NCBI RefSeq assembly: GCF_000166195.2 | Contig: NZ_CM001403.1 | Coordinates: forward strand, 682,001 to 746,000 | Reading direction: 5' to 3' | DNA: 64,000 bases | DNA from: Mucilaginibacter paludis DSM 18603 | GTDB taxonomy: Bacteria; Bacteroidota; Bacteroidia; Sphingobacteriales; Sphingobacteriaceae | Shown: piece after piece, positions 8,871-18,548 of the stretch | How positions within the stretch are numbered: position 1 is the first letter of the stretch | How the letters are laid out: each line of letters opens with the position of its first letter | Translations under genes and position numbers: made by a program | Notes under the pieces: model-generated | What the model saw: the letters and a program-made list of their open reading frames with translations, nothing else | Told to the model about the DNA's origin: nothing | Databases searched by the model: none

Positions 8871-9185
8871 ATGGCACTGTATCAAATTAATAAAGGCATT
8901 AATAAGCCAATTGAGTTTAAAGGTTTAAAGGCTCAGTACATCGGTTACCTGGCAGGCGGGCTTGTGATCTTATTAATAGGCTTCGCCATAATTTATTTGC
9001 TTGGCGTACCTGTGCATTACTGCATCATGATCATTGCAGGTTTAGGAAGCGCACTGTTTTACCAGGTTTTTAAGCTGAGCCATAAATACGGCGAACATGG
9101 CCTGATGAAAAAAGCAGCTAAACGCTACCTGCCGAGCCATTTAAAATTTACCACCCGAAACGTTTTTCTCAAACTAAAAAAATAG
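8871..9185 (+). CDS. traF: TraF-like conjugal transfer protein (DUF4133)
   Basis: 104 residues counted from the ATG at 8871. Upstream in-frame sequence overlaps traE and gives no better start. It begins MALYQINKGINKPIEFKGL, has two adjacent membrane helices (about residues 28-65) and a basic C-terminus. This is the DUF4133/TraF pattern, equivalent in position to VirB3 of type IV secretion. The traG ATPase gene starts two bases after its stop, so the order traE-traF-traG is the standard one. Confidence 0.9.
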   Translation: MALYQINKGINKPIEFKGLKAQYIGYLAGGLVILLIGFAIIYLLGVPVHYCIMIIAGLGSALFYQVFKLSHKYGEHGLMKKAAKRYLPSHLKFTTRNVFLKLKK

Positions 9186-9187
9186 AC

Positions 9188-11707
9188 ATGGCCACACATC
9201 GCAAAGCAGAACAGGTATTTCCTGTCTATAAGGTAGAGCATCAAACCATGATCTCCGTACAGGGTGACCTGACCATTGGGTTCAAAGTGAGCCTGCCTGA
9301 AATATTTACTTTGTCCAACGATGAGTACCTGGCATTTCACGAGGTATTGATCAAAGCGATAAAGCTACTGCCTAAAAATAGCGTATTTCATAAACAGGAT
9401 TGGTTTATGAATGAACAATACGAAGCGGTATTCGCTAAGAATAGCGGTGCGAACGTTAAAACGTTCCTGTCACATTCCAGCGAACGTTACTTTCACGAAC
9501 GGGCTTACCTGCATCATCACTGCCATATTTATTTAACCAAGAAGCCGGATAAATTCAAGCAGTATTCCAGCGCGACCAGCGTATTGATGCGTAAACGCAT
9601 TGTACCTGTGCAAACTACCTGCGATGAATTATTCCGTGATTTTTTGGATAGCGCAGGCCAGTTTGTTCGGGTATTGGAGGACAGCGGATTGATTTCCTTA
9701 AAAAGGCTGACCGACGATGAACTGACAGGCACCCTTCAAAATCCCGGCATTTTGGAACAATATTGTTTCCTTTTGAATAAAGACGAGGCCACCGTTTTGA
9801 AAGATATTCACATTGAGGACGAGATCAGAATTGGCGACAGTCATTGCCAGCTTTATACACTTAGTGATGTGGAAGACCTTCCGGCACTTTGCGGTCCACG
9901 GATCACTTACGACAAGTACAGTACCGATAAAACGAAATTCAGTACCGGCTTCGCCACACCGATAGGCACTTTGCTGAAATGTAACCATTTGTATAACCAA
10001 TATATTTTTATCGGGGACAGCCAGCAAACCATTAAGAAGTTGGAGGCGAAAAAATTAAGGCTTCAATCGCTATCTGCTTATTCCCGCGAAAATGCCATTG
10101 GCCGTGATGCGACACATGATTTTTTAAATGAAGCGATCAGTCAGCAACGGTTACCTGTGAAAGCGCACTTCAATATTTTGGCATGGACAGACGATGCTTC
10201 TAATTTAAAGGACCTTAAAAATAAAGTCAGTTCATCATTGGCCCAGATGGATGCACAGCCCAAACAGGAAACCGACGGCGCAGCGCAAATATGGTGGTCA
10301 GGATTGCCAGGCAATGAAGCCAGTTTTCCCATGAACGACACCTTTGACACGTTTGTGGAACAGGCTACCTGCTTTCTGAATCTGGAAACAAATTACCAGT
10401 CAAGCATTAGTCCCTGCGGTATTCGCCTGGGTGATCGTTTATCAGGAAAGCCGGTACACGTTGACATCAGCGATGATCCGATGACCAAAGGCATTACGAC
10501 CAACCGTAACAAATTTATATTAGGTCCGTCAGGCAGTGGTAAGTCTTTCTTTACCAATCACATGCTGCGCAGCTACTTTGAGCAGGGTGCGCATGTGGTT
10601 ATCGTAGATGTTGGACATAGTTACCAGGGTTTATGTGAATTTGTAGGTGGCTATTACTTTACCTACAAAGAAGACAAACCGATTAGTTTTAACCCTTTTT
10701 ACGTTCCTGAAGGGGATAACCTGGACACGGAAAAAAGAGAGAGCATTAAAGCGATGATACTTGCCTTGTGGAAAAAGGAGGACGAAGGCGTGCAACGATC
10801 TGAATACGTGGCCATTTCGGATGCTTTGTATCATTATTATGAGAAGCTGAAAGTTCAACCCGGGATATTTCCATGCTTCGACACCTTCTATGAGTTTCTG
10901 TCCAATGAATTTTATGAAACAATGAAGCAATCGAAAGTGAAGGATACCCGTTTCGATATTGATAATATGCTTTTTGTATTGAAACCCTATTACAAAGGCG
11001 GCGAATATGCCTATCTGCTGAATGCGAAAGAAAACCTCGACTTATTGCAAAGGCGCTTTATTGTCTTTGAGCTGGATAATATCAAAGATCATCCCATTCT
11101 ATTTCCGGTTGTTACCTTAATCATCATGGAAACCTTTGTTTCCAAAATGCGCAAATTAAGCATGGACATCCGTAAAATGATCCTGATTGAAGAAGCCTGG
11201 AAAGCCATTGCGCGGGAAGGAATGGCTGAATACATCAAATACCTGTTTAAAACCGTCCGTAAGTACTTTGGTGAAGCGTTGGTAGTTACCCAGGATATAG
11301 AAGATATCATCAGCTCACCGGTAGTTAAGCAGGCCATCATCAATAACAGTGATTGCAAGATCTTGCTGGACCAGCGGAAATACCAAAATGACTTTCCGAA
11401 AATCCAGCAGCTATTGGGTATCACCGATAAGGAAACGGCGCTCATTATGAGCATGAACCGCAATAATGTCGAAAACCTGAAATATAAAGAGGTATTTATC
11501 AGCTTAAACGGCCAACTGTCCAAAGTTTACCGCACCGAGGTAAGCCGCGAGGAATACTGGACTTATACCACGGAATCAGCGGAAAAAGCCAAAGTCTTTG
11601 CCTACACTAAAAAGTTTGGCAGTATGCAATTAGGCATCGCCGCAATTGTCAGGGAAGAACTGGAAAAATCAACTAATTCAATAACCAATTTAAAAATAAA
11701 GCCATGA
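9188..11707 (+). CDS. traG: TraG conjugation ATPase (VirB4-like)
   Basis: An 839-residue VirB4-type ATPase that powers the mating channel at the inner membrane. The Walker A motif is GPSGSGKS (residues 446-453), and the Walker B region is MILIEEAW with Glu668-Glu669. Downstream motifs include VTQDIEDI and NNSDCKILLDQ, seen in conjugative transposon TraG proteins. The N-terminal domain (1-430) is the family-specific part that binds other channel proteins. Its stop overlaps the next ATG (ATGA at 11704-11707), showing translational coupling. Despite the name, this is not the TraG/VirD4 coupling protein; that component is not in this window. Confidence 0.95.
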   Translation: MATHRKAEQVFPVYKVEHQTMISVQGDLTIGFKVSLPEIFTLSNDEYLAFHEVLIKAIKLLPKNSVFHKQDWFMNEQYEAVFAKNSGANVKTFLSHSSERYFHERAYLHHHCHIYLTKKPDKFKQYSSATSVLMRKRIVPVQTTCDELFRDFLDSAGQFVRVLEDSGLISLKRLTDDELTGTLQNPGILEQYCFLLNKDEATVLKDIHIEDEIRIGDSHCQLYTLSDVEDLPALCGPRITYDKYSTDKTKFSTGFATPIGTLLKCNHLYNQYIFIGDSQQTIKKLEAKKLRLQSLSAYSRENAIGRDATHDFLNEAISQQRLPVKAHFNILAWTDDASNLKDLKNKVSSSLAQMDAQPKQETDGAAQIWWSGLPGNEASFPMNDTFDTFVEQATCFLNLETNYQSSISPCGIRLGDRLSGKPVHVDISDDPMTKGITTNRNKFILGPSGSGKSFFTNHMLRSYFEQGAHVVIVDVGHSYQGLCEFVGGYYFTYKEDKPISFNPFYVPEGDNLDTEKRESIKAMILALWKKEDEGVQRSEYVAISDALYHYYEKLKVQPGIFPCFDTFYEFLSNEFYETMKQSKVKDTRFDIDNMLFVLKPYYKGGEYAYLLNAKENLDLLQRRFIVFELDNIKDHPILFPVVTLIIMETFVSKMRKLSMDIRKMILIEEAWKAIAREGMAEYIKYLFKTVRKYFGEALVVTQDIEDIISSPVVKQAIINNSDCKILLDQRKYQNDFPKIQQLLGITDKETALIMSMNRNNVENLKYKEVFISLNGQLSKVYRTEVSREEYWTYTTESAEKAKVFAYTKKFGSMQLGIAAIVREELEKSTNSITNLKIKP

Positions 11708-12084
11708 AAACAATTCGCAATGTAAAAATAAATATCATTTTGACCGCGCTGACAACTGTGATCTTAAGCGCCTGTAGTCATTCCAAAGAAGCTGATATTG
11801 CCGGCACTTATGTGGCGACTTACCGTAATGAATATACCATAGGTAATGACACGTTGGAAATCGTACCCTACCATAATCAGATTTACCAAGTTATCAGGCG
11901 TACCGGTTACCAAAAGATTAGGGACGGTAAGATATTGCCTAAAGAATTCAAACAGGTAAAATGGACGGCGACATATGTTCAGGATAAACAGGTTTTACAG
12001 GAAACCGAATTTGGTAAGCAGCTCTATATGAAACCAGGGAAAAGCCTCTTATTCGGTGATGACGAATATAAACGGTTAAAATAG
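11704..12084 (+). CDS. Small lipoprotein in tra operon
   Basis: 126 residues with a lipoprotein signal peptide ending in an LSAC lipobox near residue 24, then a beta-rich domain (GTYVATYRNEYTIGNDTLEI and similar strands) that resembles small calycin-like or entry-exclusion-type lipoproteins. It overlaps traG by four bases, so it is made with the transfer machine. No named family is recognised. Plausible roles are surface or entry exclusion, or a periplasmic link in the channel; neither can be shown here. Confidence 0.65.
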   Translation: MKTIRNVKINIILTALTTVILSACSHSKEADIAGTYVATYRNEYTIGNDTLEIVPYHNQIYQVIRRTGYQKIRDGKILPKEFKQVKWTATYVQDKQVLQETEFGKQLYMKPGKSLLFGDDEYKRLK

Positions 12085-12149
12085 GCAACATTCATAAACT
12101 TATTTAACAAGGTAATTTCTGCCTTCCGGCATGGAAATGGAGGATTATT

Positions 12150-12833
12150 ATGGAAAATTTAAATAAAATAGCACCTTTTTGCTTGCTATTACTGCTCACA
12201 TTTACTCCCATCAAAAGGGCAAATGCCCAGTTTGTTATCGGGGAAGTCATTAAGCTGACCGTAACCAAAGTGATCAAAGCAATTGACCTTAAAGTGCAGC
12301 GAATGCAGAACAAAACGATCTGGCTGCAAAACGCGCAGAAGGTGATTGAAAATCAAATGTCCAAAACCAGGTTAACTGAAATTTCCGGCTGGACTGAACA
12401 GCAAAAGCAGTTGTACAGCAATTACTATACGGAATTAGGCAACATCAAAGCCACCATTTCAAAATATCAGCGGATAAAAGATATTGCCCTAAAACAAGCG
12501 GCTTTGGTTAGGGAGTATAAACAAGCCTGGAGCCTGTTTCGGCAGGATAATCATTTCAACCCGCAGGAAATAAGCTATATGCAGCAGGTTTATACGGGCA
12601 TCTTAGATGCCAGTGCCAAAAATCTGGATGAGATCATGCTGGTGGTGAGCCCAGCAAAAACACAAATGACGGATGAACAGCGCCTGGAATTAATCAACAA
12701 GGCCAGCGATCATTTGGATGAAAATTATAACGACTTACACCAATTCAATAATCAGGGTATCAGGTTGAGTCTGCAACGCAGTAAAGATTTAAGCGATACG
12801 CAATCAATTAAAAAGCTTTATGGAATCAATTAA
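12150..12833 (+). CDS. Exported TraI/VirB5-like conjugal transfer protein, paralogue 1 of 3
   Basis: 227 residues with a signal peptide (cleavage near ANA-QF) and a long alpha-helical, coiled-coil-prone body. Near the C-terminus it has MTDEQRLELI and ends RSKDLSDTQSIKKLYGIN. The next two genes encode proteins with the same plan and the same closing motif, so these are three tandem paralogues. Position between traG and traJ matches traH/traI of Bacteroides elements, and the helical exported design matches VirB5-type pilus-tip proteins. Homologues are sometimes labelled TerB-like, which I take as a loose match. The start follows a short gap with a GGAGG-containing leader. Confidence 0.65.
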   Translation: MENLNKIAPFCLLLLLTFTPIKRANAQFVIGEVIKLTVTKVIKAIDLKVQRMQNKTIWLQNAQKVIENQMSKTRLTEISGWTEQQKQLYSNYYTELGNIKATISKYQRIKDIALKQAALVREYKQAWSLFRQDNHFNPQEISYMQQVYTGILDASAKNLDEIMLVVSPAKTQMTDEQRLELINKASDHLDENYNDLHQFNNQGIRLSLQRSKDLSDTQSIKKLYGIN

Positions 12834-13512
12834 CCAAATGAAGATGCGGGCAAATGAGATCCGCCGCAAGAGCAAGAAGTTACTGGCTTTTACAATAATG
12901 ACGGTTGCCGCTTCTGCTTTTGCTACTACGCTAAGAGCACAAACTTTTGCGGAATGGTTCAGGCAGAAAAGTACGCAAAAGAAATACCTGTTACAGCAAA
13001 TAGCCGCGTTGCAGGTTTACGCTGCTTATTATAAAGCAGGAAATAATATTGCTCACAACGGCTTGGGATCAATTACTGGTTATCTGAAATCGGAAAATGG
13101 CTTGCATACTACCTACTATAATAATCTGAATAATGTAAGCCCGGTAGTAAAGGATAACCAACTGGTGAAGGATATCCTGCAATGGCAAAATGATATTCTT
13201 ACTCGCATGAACTCGCTGGACAAAACCGCCAATTTTAATAACGGCGAAAAGAAGTACATCACACAAGTTAAAGCCGCTTTATTCAAAGACTGCGACCAGC
13301 AGATCACCGAATTACAAAATGTGGTAACGGACAACAAACTAAAAATGAGTGATGAAGAACGGCTTAAACATATCGGGGTGATCCATTCGGCTATGCAGCG
13401 TAATTACCGGTTTGCCTCCACTTTTTCATATCAGGTAAAAGTTTATGCCCTGCAACGGCTCCAGGAAGGCAAAAATTTATTAGTGGAAAAGAAAATATAC
13501 GGGATTCAGTAA
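12820..13512 (+). CDS. Exported TraI/VirB5-like conjugal transfer protein, paralogue 2 of 3
   Basis: 230 residues; overlaps the previous gene by 14 bases. A start at the ATG at 12838 (MKMRANEIRRK) would remove the overlap and still leave a full signal peptide (cleavage near LRA-QT). The body is helical and shares with its neighbours the MSDEERLKHI block and the closing KKIYGIQ. It is the most divergent of the three, with an inserted YKAGNNIAHNGLGSI segment that is matched by IYQQGYGSI in paralogue 3. Probably a periplasmic pilus or channel component. Confidence 0.62.
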   Translation: MESINQMKMRANEIRRKSKKLLAFTIMTVAASAFATTLRAQTFAEWFRQKSTQKKYLLQQIAALQVYAAYYKAGNNIAHNGLGSITGYLKSENGLHTTYYNNLNNVSPVVKDNQLVKDILQWQNDILTRMNSLDKTANFNNGEKKYITQVKAALFKDCDQQITELQNVVTDNKLKMSDEERLKHIGVIHSAMQRNYRFASTFSYQVKVYALQRLQEGKNLLVEKKIYGIQ

Positions 13513-13523
13513 CACGTAACATC

Positions 13524-14171
13524 ATGAAAAAGAACTTCAGCTTTATCGTAATGATACTCGTCTTCCTCCTTTGTTTAGCAAAAGCAGACAAAAGCAAGGC
13601 CCAGGCACAGGAAATGCAGCAGCTAATATTGGATATTGAAAAGCTAACCCAACTGAAAGGCATATTGAGTGATATGAAAACCGGCTATCAAATCTATCAG
13701 CAGGGCTACGGCAGTATATCCCAATTATCTAAAGGCAATTTTGATCTGCATAGTGTTTACCTGAATGGTTTGCTTTCCATTAATCCCACGGTAAAAAATT
13801 ATGGCCGGGTAGTTGAAATAATAACACAGCAGGCCAGCCTGATCAGCGAATACAAAAGCGCCTACAAGCAATTCCGGCAAAGCGGCTTATTCAGTGCCGC
13901 TGAATTGAACTATATGAGCAACGTCTATACCCAACTTGTTAATCAAAGCCTGCAAAACCTCGACGACCTCACGAATGTACTTACCGCAGGTAAACTGCGC
14001 ATGTCAGACGATGAACGGATGAGGGCGATTGACCGGATCTATGCCAGCAGTTCCGATAAGCTACAGTTCCTCCGGTATTTTAACAGGCAAGGCGTTTTAC
14101 TGAATATTCAGCGCAGCAAGGATATAGGCGACACGCGAACGGTGAAACAGCTCTATGGTATAAATAACTAA
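13524..14171 (+). CDS. Exported TraI/VirB5-like conjugal transfer protein, paralogue 3 of 3
   Basis: 215 residues with an N-terminal signal peptide (cleavage near KAQA-QE), a helical body and the shared C-terminal blocks MSDDERMRAI and RSKDIGDTRTVKQLYGINN. The last block closely matches the end of paralogue 1. This supports duplication within the operon rather than chance. It lies 11 bases after paralogue 2 and 30 bases before traJ. Role as for the other two: an exported helical subunit of the mating apparatus. Confidence 0.65.
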   Translation: MKKNFSFIVMILVFLLCLAKADKSKAQAQEMQQLILDIEKLTQLKGILSDMKTGYQIYQQGYGSISQLSKGNFDLHSVYLNGLLSINPTVKNYGRVVEIITQQASLISEYKSAYKQFRQSGLFSAAELNYMSNVYTQLVNQSLQNLDDLTNVLTAGKLRMSDDERMRAIDRIYASSSDKLQFLRYFNRQGVLLNIQRSKDIGDTRTVKQLYGINN

Positions 14172-14201
14172 TCCATCACCTTTAAAAAACAAATAAATAC
14201 G

Positions 14202-15419
14202 ATGAAAACGAAGATTTATTTAACCGCAATTCTTGCGGTAACGGGGATAGTTTTTCCTTTATTTTCCAAAGCAGATGGCCTCGCAACTGATATTCAGGGC
14301 TTGCAGGGAACGTTAAACGGCGTGTATAACGATATGTTGCCGATGTGCAGTCAACTGATCGGTGTGGGCCGGGCGATAGCCGGATTTGGTGCCTTATGGT
14401 TTATTGGCAGCCGGGTTTGGCGACAGATCGCCAGCGCCGAGCCGATTGATTTTTACCCGCTGATGCGGCCCTTCGCTTTAGGTTTAGCTATTCTGTTATT
14501 TCCTACGGTTATTGCCATCATCAACGGTGTTATGTCGCCCACCGTTAGCGCCACCGGCGGAATGGTGCAGAATTCGGATGCCGCCATTGCCGCCCTGTTG
14601 AAAGCAAAAGAAGCGGCAGTAGAAAAAACAAACACCTGGCAAATGTATGTTGGAGACAACGGCGACGGTGATCGGGATAAGTGGTATAAATACACTCATC
14701 CGAATGACACGGCAGGAAATGAAGAAGGCATATTCGAAAGTGTGGAGAATGACGTGAAATTTGCCATGTCTAAAGCGTCCTATAACTTTCGGAATTCGGT
14801 GAAACAATGGATGTCCGAAGTATTGCAGGTTTTATATGAGGCAGCAGCACTATGTATCAATACGATCCGAACGTTCTACCTCATCATCCTGGCCATATTG
14901 GGGCCTATCGTATTTGGCTTAGCGGTTTTCGATGGGTTTCAGCATACCTTGACGGTATGGCTGGCTAAATACATCAATGTATTTCTGTGGCTACCGGTAG
15001 CCAACATTTTCGGTGCCATTATCGGTAAGGTACAGGAAAACATGCTGAAACTGGATATTAACCAGGTTCAGAATGCGGGTGACACTTTCTTTAGTTCCAC
15101 CGACACCGCTTACCTCATATTTTTAATTATCGGCATCATCGGTTATTTTACCGTGCCAAGCGTAGCCAATTACATTGTCAATGCTGGCGGCGGCAATGGC
15201 TTGCTTCAAAAGGTGAACAGCATGGTCAGCAGCACCACCCAATCAGTAATGAGCGCGGGCGCTTCCGGCAGCAGCATGGTAGCAGATGCTTTCGGCAATC
15301 AGCGAACCAATACCAGCGCAAGCATGGCAGACAGCTCCGTTTCCAAACCTTATTTTCAGGATAACAGTCAGGGCGCGAATAGTCACCAGGCATCCAAAAT
15401 AAACCCGCAAAAAGCGTAG
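14202..15419 (+). CDS. traJ: TraJ conjugative transposon membrane protein (VirB6-like)
   Basis: 405 residues with a signal-type N-terminus and about six membrane helices (for example 49-62, 85-108, 211-240 and 300-325) and a long Ser/Ala/Gly-rich cytoplasmic tail. The segment QWMSEVLQVLYEAAALCINTI and the helix pattern fit TraJ of Bacteroides conjugative transposons, the VirB6-like channel protein of the inner membrane. It lies in the expected order before traK. Confidence 0.9.
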   Translation: MKTKIYLTAILAVTGIVFPLFSKADGLATDIQGLQGTLNGVYNDMLPMCSQLIGVGRAIAGFGALWFIGSRVWRQIASAEPIDFYPLMRPFALGLAILLFPTVIAIINGVMSPTVSATGGMVQNSDAAIAALLKAKEAAVEKTNTWQMYVGDNGDGDRDKWYKYTHPNDTAGNEEGIFESVENDVKFAMSKASYNFRNSVKQWMSEVLQVLYEAAALCINTIRTFYLIILAILGPIVFGLAVFDGFQHTLTVWLAKYINVFLWLPVANIFGAIIGKVQENMLKLDINQVQNAGDTFFSSTDTAYLIFLIIGIIGYFTVPSVANYIVNAGGGNGLLQKVNSMVSSTTQSVMSAGASGSSMVADAFGNQRTNTSASMADSSVSKPYFQDNSQGANSHQASKINPQKA

Positions 15420-15444
15420 TCCTTCACCCTTTAAAACCGCTATT

Positions 15445-16059
15445 ATGTTTTCACAACTCAAAAATATAGACACAGCCTTTAAGCATATCAAGCTGTTTAG
15501 CTACCTGCTCATCGCAGCATGTACGCTTATTTCCTGCTTCGCACTTTTTAAAAGTTATCAGGCGGCAAATATCGCAGGCAACCATATTTACATATTGGCA
15601 AACGGTAAAGCACTGGAAGCATTTGCTGCAGACCGGAAAGATAATATCCCTGTGGAAGCAAGGGATCATATCCGGATGTTCCATCATTATTTTTTCACGC
15701 TTGACCCTGATGAAAAGGTAATTGATGCCAATATCGGCAAAGCTTTATACCTGGCTGATGAAAGCGCCAAAAATCAATACAACGATCTAAAAGAAAAGAG
15801 TTACTACAATAATCTGATCTCCGGCAATATCAGTCAGCAGGTTACCGTGGATAGTATCTGGCTGGACATCAACCAATATCCCTACTACTTTAAATGTTTT
15901 GCTACGCAAAAACTCATTCGTTCCACTTCCACCGCGAACCGAAGCCTGATCACTCAGGGGTATTTGCGCAATGTAGCCAGGTCGGACAATAACCCCCATG
16001 GTTTTTTGATCCTTCACTGGGAAACCTTAGCGAACAGGGACACCACTATTCAACATTAA
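15445..16059 (+). CDS. traK: TraK conjugative transposon protein (VirB8-like)
   Basis: 204 residues: a short cytoplasmic N-terminus, one membrane helix (about 18-36), then a periplasmic domain with the family segments EARDHIRMFHHYFFTLDPD and IWLDINQYPYYFKCFATQ. This is the TraK pattern of Bacteroidetes elements, functionally like VirB8, an assembly factor that bridges the inner-membrane and core complexes. traJ lies just upstream and a TraL-like gene follows after 5 bases. Confidence 0.92.
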   Translation: MFSQLKNIDTAFKHIKLFSYLLIAACTLISCFALFKSYQAANIAGNHIYILANGKALEAFAADRKDNIPVEARDHIRMFHHYFFTLDPDEKVIDANIGKALYLADESAKNQYNDLKEKSYYNNLISGNISQQVTVDSIWLDINQYPYYFKCFATQKLIRSTSTANRSLITQGYLRNVARSDNNPHGFLILHWETLANRDTTIQH

Positions 16060-16064
16060 AAGCT

Positions 16065-16394
16065 ATGATTTTATCCAACAGTAAAACGTCAGCACGATGG
16101 AGCGACAAGGTTGCGGCATCGCTGGCCAAGCAGATTATCAATTTCCAGATACGTTTTTCGGCCTGGCTTAAGAGGTGGTTTAACGCTTATTCTATTCGTC
16201 AAAAGAAAAAGATAGCTATTGCGATCGGGCTGTTAACGTCCATCATATTAATTAGCACCTCATTTTGCAGCTTTTATACGATCCCCAAATTATCACAAAA
16301 CTATACGTCGGCCCATATCGGGCAGGCATCAGAGTTTCCCGGTCCCCAATTGATTAAACGTCAGTTAACAGATTCATTAACTAAAAAAAAGTAA
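16065..16394 (+). CDS. TraL-like small membrane protein
   Basis: 109 residues with a basic N-terminal cytoplasmic part rich in Arg/Lys, one membrane helix (about residues 49-67) and a short periplasmic tail. Position between traK and traM and the single helix agree with TraL of CTnDOT-type elements (DUF3989), but sequence similarity cannot be judged by eye. It lies 5 bases after traK and 3 bases before traM, so it belongs to the operon. Confidence 0.65.
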   Translation: MILSNSKTSARWSDKVAASLAKQIINFQIRFSAWLKRWFNAYSIRQKKKIAIAIGLLTSIILISTSFCSFYTIPKLSQNYTSAHIGQASEFPGPQLIKRQLTDSLTKKK

Positions 16395-16397
16395 ATC

Positions 16398-17675
16398 ATG
16401 AATGCAGTATCAAACAGCGGCCAATTGCCGCAGCATACTCCTGAATTTTTGAAGGAGCGCAAATTTTTAGTCATGATGCCCCTGCTGATTATCCCATTTT
16501 TAACAATGGCATTTTGGGCATTAGGCGGCGGTAAACAATCGGCATCTGCCTTTGAAAATTCCAATCCGCAGGGATTAAATGCCACACTGCCGCAGGCGCA
16601 GTTCAAGGATGAAAAAGCCCAGGATAAAATGGGCGTTTACCAAACTGTTAAATCCGATTCGGCAAGTTCAGCCAGTAGCGGGGTTAGTGAAAGTTTCGTC
16701 AGATCAATGGGACTGGATGCCGCTAAAGCCGGGCATGCGGATTCCGCTACCCAGCGTTCCACCGCTAACCTTACTGGCGGCCCAACCGTGGCAGATGTAA
16801 ACGAGGCGAAAATTCAGGCTAAACTTGCCGCTATCAATCAGCAGATTAACCAGCCCGAACAGCCAAACTACGGTGGCGGGGGCGCATCCGCGCCGCAATC
16901 TGCAGCAGAGGTAAAAAGGCTGGAATTGATGATGAAAGCGATGAATGATAACGGTGGCGGCAACGATCCTGAAATGAAGCAGCTAACCCAAATGTTGCAA
17001 CAGATCAATGATATTCAAAATCCGGGTAATGCGAATAGCCGGTCTCGAAGCCAGTCTTTGAAGAACCATCAGCGGGTTTATCCTGTTTTGGCGGCCAGTG
17101 ATGAGGACGACGATAACAGTTCCGGTAGTCAAATGCAGGTGCAGTATGCTGCCTATGATGGTGACGGCAACAGTAAAAAACAGGCCGCCGGAAATGGTCA
17201 GGTCGCAGGCAATACGATACAAGCCGTGGTACATGAAGACCAAACCCTGGTTAGCGGCGCGGTCATTAAATTAAGGCTATTGGATGGCATTTATGTCAAT
17301 GGCCGGATGATCCCTAAAGGGAGTTTTGTATATGGTACCTGTGCTTTGAATAATGAACGCCTGGAAATCAAAATTGGCAGTATTCGCTATCTCAATAATA
17401 TCCTGCCGGTTTCTCTTGCTGTTTATGACCTCGACGGAATGGAAGGCTTATATGTTCCGGGCTCCATCGGCAGGGATGCTGCAAAAAACGGGGTTGGCGA
17501 TGCCGTTCAATCCATGCAGCTCATGTCGATGGATCAGTCTGTTGGAGCACAGGCCGCCAGTGCAGGCGTTGAAGCAGCCAAAGGACTTTTTAATCATAAG
17601 GTAAAACAGATCAAAGTCAAGGTTAAAGCGGGTTACGAAGTGCTGCTTAAAGACAGTAATGACAGGGACAATTAA
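16398..17675 (+). CDS. traM: TraM conjugative transposon protein (VirB10-like)
   Basis: 425 residues: a short N-terminus, one membrane helix (about 27-43), a long low-complexity Gln/Asn/Ser/Gly region (about 45-260), then a C-terminal beta-rich domain (VVHEDQTLVSGAVIKLRLLDG, with YGTCALNNERLEIKI after it). This is the TraM/VirB10-type design, which spans inner membrane, periplasm and outer-membrane core. traN follows 10 bases later. Confidence 0.93.
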   Translation: MNAVSNSGQLPQHTPEFLKERKFLVMMPLLIIPFLTMAFWALGGGKQSASAFENSNPQGLNATLPQAQFKDEKAQDKMGVYQTVKSDSASSASSGVSESFVRSMGLDAAKAGHADSATQRSTANLTGGPTVADVNEAKIQAKLAAINQQINQPEQPNYGGGGASAPQSAAEVKRLELMMKAMNDNGGGNDPEMKQLTQMLQQINDIQNPGNANSRSRSQSLKNHQRVYPVLAASDEDDDNSSGSQMQVQYAAYDGDGNSKKQAAGNGQVAGNTIQAVVHEDQTLVSGAVIKLRLLDGIYVNGRMIPKGSFVYGTCALNNERLEIKIGSIRYLNNILPVSLAVYDLDGMEGLYVPGSIGRDAAKNGVGDAVQSMQLMSMDQSVGAQAASAGVEAAKGLFNHKVKQIKVKVKAGYEVLLKDSNDRDN

Positions 17676-17685
17676 AAATACCAAC

Positions 17686-18510
17686 ATGAAAAAGTTAATC
17701 ATCATTTTAATGCTTGCCGTAATGGGAACAGTTTCCTTTGCGCAAGATACCGCCTACATCAGCCGCGATAAAACAACTGCCTTGTTTTTTAAATCAGCCG
17801 TCAGGATCATTGGTAACGTACCATCTGATTTTAACGTGGTACAAAAGGAGAATGGCCTGATCACTTTAAAGGCAGAGAAAGCGGACTTTACACCAGTCAA
17901 AATAAATGTGCAGGATGTTAGTACAACTAAAGTCTATCATATACCCGTTCAATACTCTTATGGTCGGGCCGGAAGAAGCATCGAGATCGGTGAAAAAGCA
18001 CCCGTGGTAACCGGGGTGGTAAAAGCGCCCGAAACTAATGATGCGTTGATTGGCGACCAGCTTGCCGCTGGAAAACGCTCGGACGTGGTTGACCACGAAA
18101 AGACCGGCGGTATTAAAGCTTGGGTAAGTAAAATATCGCTTGCCGGAAATAAGGTATTCTTCAGGCTGGATGTCCGTAATAAATCAAATCTGCCTTATGA
18201 TGTTGACTTTATCCGCTTTTATATCAGGGATTTAAAGACAGTGGCAAGAATGGCCACCCATGAACAGGAGATCGTACCTGTTTACGCCTCATTGCATAAA
18301 AAAACCACCCTTGTACGAAAACAGGAGATGGCTAAAGTATTCGCATTTCATCGTTTTTCGCTTGCAGAAGATCAGGCTTTGAATGTAGAAATATACGAAC
18401 GCCACGGGAACAGGCATTTGTATCTTCAGATCAGACAAAAAGACCTTGATAACCTCCAAACGCTCCCGGTTCCGGTGGCAAGGGAAACCATACTGGCAAT
18501 GGATCATTGA
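17686..18510 (+). CDS. traN: TraN conjugative transposon protein (VirB9-like, DUF4138)
   Basis: 274 residues from the ATG at 17686, chosen because it gives a clean signal peptide (MKKLIIILMLAVMGTVSFAQ) and lies just after traM; an upstream in-frame ATG overlaps traM. The mature part starts DTAYISRDKTTALFFKSAV and is beta-rich, with YVASLHKKTTLVRKQE-like strands in the C-terminal half. This matches TraN (DUF4138), the outer-membrane-core protein like VirB9. It is the last core channel gene here: traO, traP and traQ do not follow. Confidence 0.92.
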   Translation: MKKLIIILMLAVMGTVSFAQDTAYISRDKTTALFFKSAVRIIGNVPSDFNVVQKENGLITLKAEKADFTPVKINVQDVSTTKVYHIPVQYSYGRAGRSIEIGEKAPVVTGVVKAPETNDALIGDQLAAGKRSDVVDHEKTGGIKAWVSKISLAGNKVFFRLDVRNKSNLPYDVDFIRFYIRDLKTVARMATHEQEIVPVYASLHKKTTLVRKQEMAKVFAFHRFSLAEDQALNVEIYERHGNRHLYLQIRQKDLDNLQTLPVPVARETILAMDH

Positions 18511-18548
18511 TAGTACATCATTTTTAAATCTTTTAAATTTAATAGACC

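Noticed and set aside
9188..11707. Reading traG as the VirD4-type coupling protein because of its name
   Set aside because: Length, Walker motifs and operon position after traF mark it as the VirB4-type ATPase of Bacteroides elements.
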